Part shown: piece after piece, positions 1-5,413 of the stretch
Position numbering within the stretch: position 1 is the first letter of the stretch
Layout: every line of letters begins with the position of its first letter
From: Firmicutes bacterium UBA5388
Lineage (GTDB): Bacteria; Bacillota; UBA4882; UBA10575
NCBI GenBank assembly: GCA_002409975.1
Contig: DHOO01000058.1
Span: 14,553-19,965, forward strand
Reading direction: 5' to 3'
DNA length: 5,413 nucleotides
Notes under the pieces: model-generated
What the model was told of the DNA's origin: nothing
The model's input: only the letters and a program-made list of their open reading frames with translations
Database searches by the model: none
Program-made: the position numbers and the translations under genes

Positions 1-71
1 GTATCGGGATAATTAAATCAAAAGACAACGTAAAAAGCATCATAAAGGAGTAATAAAGGGGGAGTAGATTA

Positions 72-2324
72 ATGTCTAAAGATATAAGAAAAATTGTGTC
101 TCAAATGACTTTGGAGGAGAAAGCGAGCTTATGTTCTGGGAAAGATTGGTGGAATACTAAAGCCATTGAGCGACTGGGAATACCATCAATTATGATGGCG
201 GATGGTCCTCATGGACTGAGGAAGCAAATCGGCGAACCAGATCATTTGGGTTTGCAAAATAGCGTACCGGCTACCTGTTTTCCTACCGCGGCGGCGTTGG
301 CTTGTTCGTGGGATAGGGAACTGTTGCAAAATATCGGTCAAGCTCTTGGGGAGGAGTGTCAAGCGGAAGGAGTCTCAATTCTCCTTGGCCCAGGCGTTAA
401 TATTAAGCGATCACCATTATGTGGAAGGAATTTCGAATATTATTCCGAAGACCCTTATCTCTCGGCGGAATTAGCAATCAGTTTTGTTAAGGGTGTTCAG
501 GGACAAGGGGTTGGCGCATCCCTTAAGCATTTTGCCGCTAATAACCAAGAACACCGGAGAATGACGGTGGATGCCATCGTCGATGAGCGGGCATTACGTG
601 AGATTTATCTGGCTAGTTTTGAAGAGGTAGTGAAAAAAGCCCAACCGTGGACGGTGATGTGCGCCTACAATAAGCTTAATGGGGATTACTGTTCGGAACA
701 TAAATATTTATTAACCGATATCCTCAAAGAGGAGTGGGGACACGAAGGTTTTGTCGTCTCAGACTGGGGAGCGGTCAACGAAAGGGTGGATGGATTAAAG
801 GCCGGTCTGGAGCTAGAAATGCCGTCTAATAATGGGTTAGGTGATAAGAAAATTATTGAGGCGGTAAGAGAAGGTGAACTGGCGGAGAGTGTTTTGGATC
901 AAGCGGTGGAAAGACTTTTAACAGTAACCTTTAAAGCAGTGGAAAAGAAAAAAGAAAACGCGACTTATGATCCGGTAGCCCATCACCAACTGGCGAGAGC
1001 AGCAGCAAGGGAATGTATGGTGCTGCTAAAAAATGATGAACAAATTTTACCATTGAAACGAGGAGGAACTATCGCTGTGCTTGGGGCTTTTGCTAAAAAC
1101 CCGCAGTATCAGGGAGGAGGTAGCTCCCGTATTAACCCAACCATGGTGGATGAGATTTACGCTGAGATTCAAAAGACCGCCGGTCATAATACTAAAGTTC
1201 TATACGCCGAAGGTTATCAGCTGGATTGTGAGGAGAATGACGAGGGTTTGCTGATGGCGGCCAAAGCAGCTGCTGTTGAAGGGGATGTGGCCGTTATCTT
1301 TGTGGGGCTGACCGATGAATCCGAGGGGTATGACCGGCAGCATCTTCGCTTACCGGAAAACCACCGCGCATTGATCGAAGCTGTAGCCGAGGTACAAAGC
1401 AACGTTGTGGTGGTATTAAGCAACGGGGCGCCCATAGAGATGCCATGGCTTGGCAGGGTAAAAGGTGTCCTTGAGAGCCATCTGGCAGGGCAAGCCTCAG
1501 GCGGCGCCATCGCGGATCTAATTTTTGGAGAAGCTAACCCATGCGGGAAGTTGGCGGAGACCCACCCACAAGAATTACGGCATAATCCATCCGGTTTGAA
1601 TTTTCCTGGTGAGAGGGACAGAGTGGAGTATAGAGAAGGGTTGTTTGTTGGTTATCGCTATTATGACGCTAAGCGGATAGAACCGTTATTTCCCTTCGGT
1701 TACGGACTTTCTTACACAACCTTTGCCTATACCGGTATCTCCGTGGATAAAAAACGGATTTCCGATCAGGAGCCTGTTAATGTTGCGATAAAAGTGAAGA
1801 ACAACGGGGATATGTCAGGGAAGGAAATCATCCAGTTGTATGTGAGAGATCTGGAAAGTAGTGTAATTCGACCAGAGAAGGAACTGAAAGCCTTTGCCAA
1901 GGTTGCGCTTGAGCCTGGAGAAGAAAAGACAGTAACTTTTTCATTGAGCAAAAGAGCGTTTGACTACTACAATGTCGAGTTCAATGATTGGCATGCCGAA
2001 AGCGGAGATTTCGAAATCTTGGTGGGAAGTTCGTCCCAGGATATGCTCCTTAAAGAAACCATAAATCTCAGCTCATCGGTGACGGTTTCAAAGAAATTTC
2101 ATCGAAATTCCACCATTGGGGAGCTCATGAATAATCCGGTAGGAGCACAGGTGGCCGACAAGCTGATCCGACAAGTAATCGGAGAAGTCGATTCAGCGAT
2201 GATGAGGGAGATGATGAAATCTATGCCATTACGGGCTCTGCTCAATTTTAGTCAAGGAAAAATCAATGAAGATATGTTAGCTGAAATTCTGCAATTCCTT
2301 AAACTCACTTTTCGCGCCTTTTAG
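72..2324 (+). CDS. Glycoside hydrolase family 3 beta-glycosidase (beta-glucosidase-like), cytoplasmic
   Basis: This 750-residue enzyme most likely removes non-reducing beta-linked sugars from small glycosides by a retaining mechanism. The N-terminal (alpha/beta)8-type domain covers about residues 1-290. It carries the -1 subsite motif DGPHGLR (D44), GRNFEYYSEDP at 118-128, and K152-H153 in LKHFAANNQEHRR. The nucleophile is D231 in VVSDWGAV. The alpha/beta sandwich domain (about 310-550) holds the ESEGYDR motif, where E418 is the expected acid/base. A fibronectin III-like domain spans about 565-655, and a Met-rich helical tail covers 675-750; from memory, similar tails occur on clostridial GH3 enzymes. 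There is no PA14 insertion. There is no signal peptide, so it should act on imported substrate. ATG 72 is the first in-frame start after a stop at 54-56, with GGGGGAG (58-64) seven bases upstream; a second site, AAAGGAG, lies at 44-50. The family is certain. Glucoside rather than xyloside or another specificity is inferred. Confidence 0.93.
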   Translation: MSKDIRKIVSQMTLEEKASLCSGKDWWNTKAIERLGIPSIMMADGPHGLRKQIGEPDHLGLQNSVPATCFPTAAALACSWDRELLQNIGQALGEECQAEGVSILLGPGVNIKRSPLCGRNFEYYSEDPYLSAELAISFVKGVQGQGVGASLKHFAANNQEHRRMTVDAIVDERALREIYLASFEEVVKKAQPWTVMCAYNKLNGDYCSEHKYLLTDILKEEWGHEGFVVSDWGAVNERVDGLKAGLELEMPSNNGLGDKKIIEAVREGELAESVLDQAVERLLTVTFKAVEKKKENATYDPVAHHQLARAAARECMVLLKNDEQILPLKRGGTIAVLGAFAKNPQYQGGGSSRINPTMVDEIYAEIQKTAGHNTKVLYAEGYQLDCEENDEGLLMAAKAAAVEGDVAVIFVGLTDESEGYDRQHLRLPENHRALIEAVAEVQSNVVVVLSNGAPIEMPWLGRVKGVLESHLAGQASGGAIADLIFGEANPCGKLAETHPQELRHNPSGLNFPGERDRVEYREGLFVGYRYYDAKRIEPLFPFGYGLSYTTFAYTGISVDKKRISDQEPVNVAIKVKNNGDMSGKEIIQLYVRDLESSVIRPEKELKAFAKVALEPGEEKTVTFSLSKRAFDYYNVEFNDWHAESGDFEILVGSSSQDMLLKETINLSSSVTVSKKFHRNSTIGELMNNPVGAQVADKLIRQVIGEVDSAMMREMMKSMPLRALLNFSQGKINEDMLAEILQFLKLTFRAF

Positions 2325-2455
2325 GCAAAGGATAAGCTAAAATCAGTCTCTATAAACTGGATGCTAAAAAAAGCATGGTCCTCTATTATCTTGGTTTAAA
2401 AGCATAAACAATTACTAACTCAATTAGTGCGACTTAACATAGGGAGGTAGATACG
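2325..2455 (+). promoter_or_regulatory. AT-rich spacer between GH3 and transporter genes; possible promoter region, no clear operator
   Basis: This 131-base gap is long enough for a promoter or terminator, but I see no strong example of either. It holds two small inverted repeats: ATGCT-N6-AGCAT at 2361-2376 and ACTAA-N5-TTAGT at 2414-2428. Neither has the G+C-rich stem and T-run of an intrinsic terminator, nor the central CG of a typical LacI-type operator. The word AAAAGCAT occurs at 2369-2376 and 2398-2405, and also upstream of the GH3 gene at 33-40. A weak -35-like TTGGTT (2391-2396) has no good -10 partner. The strong Shine-Dalgarno AGGGAGGT (2441-2448) at the end belongs to the transporter gene. 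Confidence 0.3.
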
Positions 2456-3796
2456 ATGAACAGGAGAAAGGATATTTTGTATAGCTCGGGTAATATCTCC
2501 GCATCACTTACAGGAGCGGTATTTTCAACATACATAATATTCTTCTACGTTGATGTGTTAAAGATGCCTGCGCACCTCATTGGCTTGGCAATGGCAATCT
2601 ACGGGATCTGGAATGCAATTAATGACCCTCTTTTGGGGCAGCTTTCAGATAAAACGAGAAGCAAATGGGGAAGAAGAATACCGTATGTACTCTTTGGCGC
2701 CCTACCTTTCGTAATCTCTTTTATCCTTGTCTGGGCGCCTCCGGTCAAACTGTTGGGAGGGAATATTACCTCCATGTTTATCTACTTTATATCCATAGTG
2801 TTTTTTTATGACACGCTATATACACTCGTTATCATCAACTGGACTTCTCTATTTCCGGAAATGTATAAAACTCAGGAGGAGCGGACCAGAGTATCAATGT
2901 ATAGACAGATTTTTGGTATCATCGGTAATATATTTGGGGTAGCGATGCCGCCAATACTTTATTCGGCAATCGGATGGCCGGCGATGGGCGTATTTTTTGG
3001 TATTCTGACTCTGATTTTCCTTGGCCTTAGTCTTTGTGGTTCAAAGGAAGATAAAGCGCACAGCCAGAGCGCTGGACTGCCACTCTTTGAAGCCTTAAAA
3101 ACGATCTTGAGTAATAAATCTTTTCTGACTTATGTTGTAGCTTCAATGTTTCTCCAGTTTACCTTCATCACTATTCAGGCGGTATTGCCGTTTTACGCCA
3201 AGTATATTATCGGGATTGAAGGTTTTCAAGTCTCCGCTTTGCTTGGTGTAATCTTCATTATGGCAATGTTCTGGGTTGGCTTCTGGAGAAGAATTGCTAA
3301 CAAAAAAGGTTCAAAACAAACTATGATTAGCGCAATCATCCTTTATGGCCTGGCGCTGATCCCATTTTGGTTCATAAACGGCTTTATCGGCGCGGTAATA
3401 ACGGCGGCTTTATTAGGAATAGGCCTGGCCGGAGTTATTATTCTCCTTGATATCTTCATCTCGGATATTGTTGATGAGGATGAATTAAAAACCGGGACCC
3501 GTAGAGAAGGAATGTATTTTGGAATGAATGGATTCATGGTTAGAATTGCAATCTCTATTCAATCTGTTATAATGGGTTTGATGTTGGCAAAATCAGGTTA
3601 TAATGCCCAACTTCCCATTGGGTCGCAGCCGGCGAGCGCAATATTGGGGATCAAATTACTGCTGGTGGTTATTCCCCTTGCCGCCCTTGTTTTTTCGGTA
3701 TTATTTTACCGAAGGTACCCGCTTTACGGCGACAAGCTCATGGAAGTAAAGTCTAAGCTTCAACTGAGGCATGATAATAAAAATATTGGAGGATAA
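2456..3796 (+). CDS. GPH-family (MelB-like) glycoside:cation symporter, MFS fold
   Basis: This 446-residue inner-membrane protein should import a glycoside or disaccharide with a cation. About twelve hydrophobic segments can be placed, near residues 12-34, 43-63, 77-95, 105-131, 150-172, 177-196, 223-247, 257-277, 290-307, 309-332, 355-379 and 395-417. The hallmark GPH motif lies at 52-74, WNAINDPLLGQLSDKTRSKW followed by GRR. The second family signature, DIVDEDELKTGTRREGMYFG, is at 337-356 before helix XI. Aligned with MelB, D57 matches the cation-site Asp59 and N56 matches Asn58, but N53 stands where MelB has Asp55, so Na+ coupling is doubtful. The start is set by AGGGAGGT at 2441-2448, seven bases before ATG. 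The repressor gene starts 14 bases after its stop, so the two are surely cotranscribed. The neighbouring cytoplasmic GH3 enzyme suggests the imported sugar is its substrate. The exact sugar is unknown. Confidence 0.92.
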   Translation: MNRRKDILYSSGNISASLTGAVFSTYIIFFYVDVLKMPAHLIGLAMAIYGIWNAINDPLLGQLSDKTRSKWGRRIPYVLFGALPFVISFILVWAPPVKLLGGNITSMFIYFISIVFFYDTLYTLVIINWTSLFPEMYKTQEERTRVSMYRQIFGIIGNIFGVAMPPILYSAIGWPAMGVFFGILTLIFLGLSLCGSKEDKAHSQSAGLPLFEALKTILSNKSFLTYVVASMFLQFTFITIQAVLPFYAKYIIGIEGFQVSALLGVIFIMAMFWVGFWRRIANKKGSKQTMISAIILYGLALIPFWFINGFIGAVITAALLGIGLAGVIILLDIFISDIVDEDELKTGTRREGMYFGMNGFMVRIAISIQSVIMGLMLAKSGYNAQLPIGSQPASAILGIKLLLVVIPLAALVFSVLFYRRYPLYGDKLMEVKSKLQLRHDNKNIGG

Positions 3797-3810
3797 TTGA
3801 GGAGATACTA

Positions 3811-4809
3811 ATGTCGGTAAATATCTATGATATCGCAAAAAAAGCCGGAGTTTCAGTAGTAACCGTATCAAGAGTAATAAACAACTATCCCAGTGTCAGA
3901 CCACATAATAGGGCTAAGGTGCTCGAAGCAATGAAAGAGCTTGATTACAAGCCTAATGCTGCCGCGCGAAGCCTGGCCAAGGGTCGTACTGGTATGGTTG
4001 GACTGGTCCTTCCATCAATGCAGGATTTTTTTATGTCCCAGGTCGTATTGACAGTAGAAAACACTTTAAAAGCAGTAGGTATGTTTCTGGTAATTACTAT
4101 GGCCATGGATAATGACAATTTTATGGAGAGCAGTGGGGTACGCCTTTTTAGAGAAGAACGGGTGGATGGTATTCTATTAATGAGCCCAGTTAAGAAGATC
4201 GAATACGTTCTGGAGTTAAAAAGGAGAGAATTCCCTTTCGTCCTCCTTGATCAGCATCAGTCGGACCTCCAGGTCTCTTCTGTCACTGTAGATAATTTCT
4301 ACGGCGGATATCATGCCACTCAATTGCTGATTAAAGGTGGGGCCAGAAGAATCGCCCATATAACCGGAGGAATGATTTTTGAAAGTAGTGTTGAAAGATT
4401 GAATGGTTTCAGAAAGGCTCTTGAAGATAATGGGTTACCTGTGGATGAAGACTTGATTGCGGAAGGTAATTTTACTTACACTTGCGGCTATAAAATTACC
4501 AAGCAGTGGATACTTGAAGGAAAACTTCCGGATGCGATCTTTGCCGCCGACGATGGCACGGCTTTTGGGGTTCTTGACGCTGCCAGGGAATTTAATCTTT
4601 CCGTGCCTGAGCGGTTAGCGGTGATAGGATATGATGACCATCCGTTTACCTCCATGTTTCAATCACGCATAAGTACAGTGCGGCAGCCTGCTGAAGAAAT
4701 GGGGCGGCGTGGTGTAGAGCTACTGCTCGCGATGATTAAAGGGAAAGTGAAAAGAAATACGAAAGTGACACTTAAACCGGAAATTATCCCTAGAGGCACA
4801 ACTAAATAA
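3811..4809 (+). CDS. LacI/GalR-family transcriptional regulator of the glycoside locus
   Basis: This 332-residue regulator has the standard length and order of the LacI family. The N-terminal helix-turn-helix is IYDIAKKAGVSVVTVSRVIN (residues 5-24), with V16-V17 at the recognition positions held by Tyr17-Gln18 in LacI. The hinge helix PNAAARSLAKG (48-58) carries L55, the expected minor-groove leucine. The periplasmic-binding-protein-like sugar-sensing domain runs from about 62 to the end; R196 in ESSVERLNGF and D275 in VIGYDD match the usual effector-contact positions. GAGGAG at 3799-3804 lies six bases before ATG. The gene follows the transporter by 14 bases, so it is probably translated from the same mRNA and regulates the GH3-transporter genes and itself. 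Repression relieved by an imported sugar is the family norm and is inferred here. I could not identify its operator in the two upstream regions. Confidence 0.93.
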   Translation: MSVNIYDIAKKAGVSVVTVSRVINNYPSVRPHNRAKVLEAMKELDYKPNAAARSLAKGRTGMVGLVLPSMQDFFMSQVVLTVENTLKAVGMFLVITMAMDNDNFMESSGVRLFREERVDGILLMSPVKKIEYVLELKRREFPFVLLDQHQSDLQVSSVTVDNFYGGYHATQLLIKGGARRIAHITGGMIFESSVERLNGFRKALEDNGLPVDEDLIAEGNFTYTCGYKITKQWILEGKLPDAIFAADDGTAFGVLDAAREFNLSVPERLAVIGYDDHPFTSMFQSRISTVRQPAEEMGRRGVELLLAMIKGKVKRNTKVTLKPEIIPRGTTK

Positions 4810-4846
4810 CATGCGGTGAGTGGAGGACGAGTAAAGGAGTTTTGAG

Positions 4847-5269
4847 ATGAAAACTAGTTTGCAATGGGACGGAGTTTTAGGGTTTAACGCGACAGGAGGT
4901 TCGGGCCGGAATATTATGACGGATGCGTCAGTGGAAGCCGGGGGCCGGGGTTTGGGACCGACCCCAATGGAATTAGTACTGATCGGGTTAGGAGGATGTA
5001 TGGGGATTGATGTGGTACTAATTTTAAAGAAAGCCCGGGTTGCATTAGAGAGTTTCTCTATGAAGCTAGACGGGGAAAGGGCTGCGGAAAATCCCCGCGG
5101 TTTTACTAAAATTAAAATCAGCCTATTTTTTAAAGGAAGAGGACTTAATGAAACAGTAATTTCAAGAGCCATTAGTCTTTCTCTGGAAAAGTATTGTTCA
5201 GTACGGAGTTCCTTGAAAGCAGAGGTTGAGACGGAATATACCTTTGAAAATACCGACGAAGTTAAGTAG
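4847..5269 (+). CDS. OsmC/Ohr-superfamily protein, YhfA-like
   Basis: This 140-residue protein has the OsmC/Ohr pattern. An N-terminal strand region (about 1-30) leads to GLGPTPMELVLIGLGGCMGI (35-54), which opens the central helix and holds the first conserved cysteine, C51. SLEKYCSV (112-119) in the second long helix holds the other, C117. LESFSMKLDGERAAENPRGF (67-86) between them resembles the YhfA-like branch. OsmC and Ohr members are thiol peroxidases that reduce organic hydroperoxides in the cytoplasm. The YhfA-like branch is poorly characterised, so peroxidase activity here is only inferred. Cytoplasmic location follows from the lack of a signal peptide or membrane segment. AAAGGAG at 4833-4839 lies seven bases before ATG, and the 37-base gap after the repressor allows cotranscription. 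Its stop codon TAG (5267-5269) falls inside the first copy of the tandem element described below. Confidence 0.88.
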   Translation: MKTSLQWDGVLGFNATGGSGRNIMTDASVEAGGRGLGPTPMELVLIGLGGCMGIDVVLILKKARVALESFSMKLDGERAAENPRGFTKIKISLFFKGRGLNETVISRAISLSLEKYCSVRSSLKAEVETEYTFENTDEVK

Positions 5270-5332
5270 TCGCTCACGCTGGCTACCGCCCGCGCACGTG
5301 AAGTGATGAAAATCAGAGCCAGGTGAGTCGAC
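5262..5332 (+). repeat. Copy 1 of a tandem hairpin-forming element
   Basis: The left arm pairs with the right arm in order: GTCG (5269-5272) with CGAC (5329-5332), CTCAC (5273-5277) with GTGAG (5323-5327), and CTGGCT (5279-5284) with AGCCAG (5317-5322). This gives 15 base pairs with single-base bulges at G5278 and T5328 and a 32-base loop. The loop holds CACGTGAAGTGAT (5295-5307). The element matches copy 2: 5262-5284 against 5349-5371 is 17 of 23 identical, GAAGTGAT is identical, and 5309-5327 against 5395-5413 is 13 of 19. Most differences are transitions. No T-run follows the stem directly, so it is not a standard terminator. Plus is assigned because T5371/G5403 in copy 2 pairs as U-G only in that RNA orientation; this is weak evidence. 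The family is not recognised. Confidence 0.75.
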
Positions 5333-5352
5333 AAGCCCCAGAGGCGCTTTAA
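5333..5352 (+). terminator. Weak candidate intrinsic terminator between the two element copies
   Basis: AAGC (5333-5336) can pair with GCTT (5346-5349), and CC (5337-5338) with GG (5343-5344), around a CAGA loop with C5345 bulged. The T-run is only TTT (5348-5350), partly inside the stem, followed by AATTGG. It sits directly after the copy 1 stem and downstream of the OsmC-like gene, where transcription might end. The short imperfect stem and poor T-run make this a tentative call. Confidence 0.2.
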
Positions 5353-5413
5353 TTGGTTGTTCATGCTGGTTTCATAATTATCACGAAGTGATTTTAAATC
5401 AAGACCAGATGAA
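5349..5413 (+). repeat. Copy 2 of the tandem hairpin-forming element, cut by the window end
   Basis: The architecture repeats that of copy 1. TTCAT (5360-5364) pairs with ATGAA (5409-5413), G5365 is bulged at the same place, and CTGGTTT (5366-5372) pairs with AGACCAG (5402-5408), with T5371-G5403 as a wobble. The loop holds an inner hairpin, ATCAC-GAA-GTGAT (5380-5392), containing the shared word GAAGTGAT (5385-5392). Left-arm bases GTTG (5356-5359) correspond to GTCG of copy 1; their partner would lie beyond the window. Relative to copy 1 it has lost G+C at paired positions on both sides of the stem. It is non-coding in the frame matching copy 1, where a stop appears at 5375-5377. Confidence 0.7.

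Noticed and set aside
1..30. Possible third copy of the repeat, from the shared word TTAAATCAA
   Set aside because: Only nine AT-rich bases match, with no pairing arm or GAAGTGAT word.
1217..1951. Minus-strand open frames inside the GH3 gene
   Set aside because: They are low-complexity antisense shadows of a gene whose catalytic motifs are intact.
2361..2376. ATGCT-N6-AGCAT as an intrinsic terminator of the GH3 gene
   Set aside because: The stem is only five pairs, rich in A+T, and not followed by a T-run.
5270..5326. Readthrough extension of the OsmC-like protein in the same frame
   Set aside because: The frame is open to 5324, but the extension is short, and the corresponding frame in copy 2 has an early stop, so there is no sign of coding conservation.
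4720..5364. Long open frame on the minus strand covering the end of the repressor gene, the OsmC-like gene and the tail
   Set aside because: It lies almost wholly antisense to two well-supported genes, has no recognisable domain, and its start falls inside the repeat region.
5262..5413. Tandem hairpins as integron attC sites
   Set aside because: attC sites also fold with extrahelical bases and follow gene stops. However, the RYYYAAC/GTTRRRY core sites are absent in the right orientation, and the copies are too close to frame cassettes.

Overview
The window carries four complete plus-strand genes, followed by a short non-coding tail with unusual repeat structure. The taxonomic signals are strong purine-rich Shine-Dalgarno sites about 6-7 bases before ATG starts, moderate G+C, and a compact sugar-use cassette. 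These fit a Firmicutes-type bacterium, probably clostridial, but the sequence alone does not fix the taxon.

Positions 72-4809 form a glycoside-utilisation module. A glycoside hydrolase family 3 enzyme without a signal peptide (72-2324) is followed by a 12-helix GPH-type (MelB-like) sugar symporter (2456-3796). A LacI/GalR-type repressor (3811-4809) comes 14 bases after the transporter. The simplest reading is that the symporter imports a small glycoside or disaccharide, the cytoplasmic GH3 enzyme releases its non-reducing sugar, and the LacI-type protein controls the locus in response to the sugar. The true substrate cannot be read from the sequence. The transporter has Asn where MelB has the Na+/Li+ ligand Asp55, which suggests a coupling ion other than Na+.

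Positions 4847-5269 encode a small OsmC/Ohr-superfamily protein of the YhfA-like kind. It has its own Shine-Dalgarno site 37 bases after the repressor and no obvious role in sugar use.

Positions 5262-5413 are the most unusual part. Two diverged copies of one element lie in tandem about 86 bases apart, and each can fold into a long hairpin with the same bulged G and the same loop word GAAGTGAT. Three stem pairs differ between the copies by matched double changes (C-G to T-A), and one more becomes G-U, so pairing is preserved. The first copy overlaps the stop codon of the OsmC-like gene, and the second is cut by the window end. I do not recognise this element as a known RNA or mobile-element family.

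The first 71 bases and the 131-base gap between the GH3 and transporter genes contain ribosome binding sites and AT-rich sequence. I see no convincing promoter or LacI operator in either.
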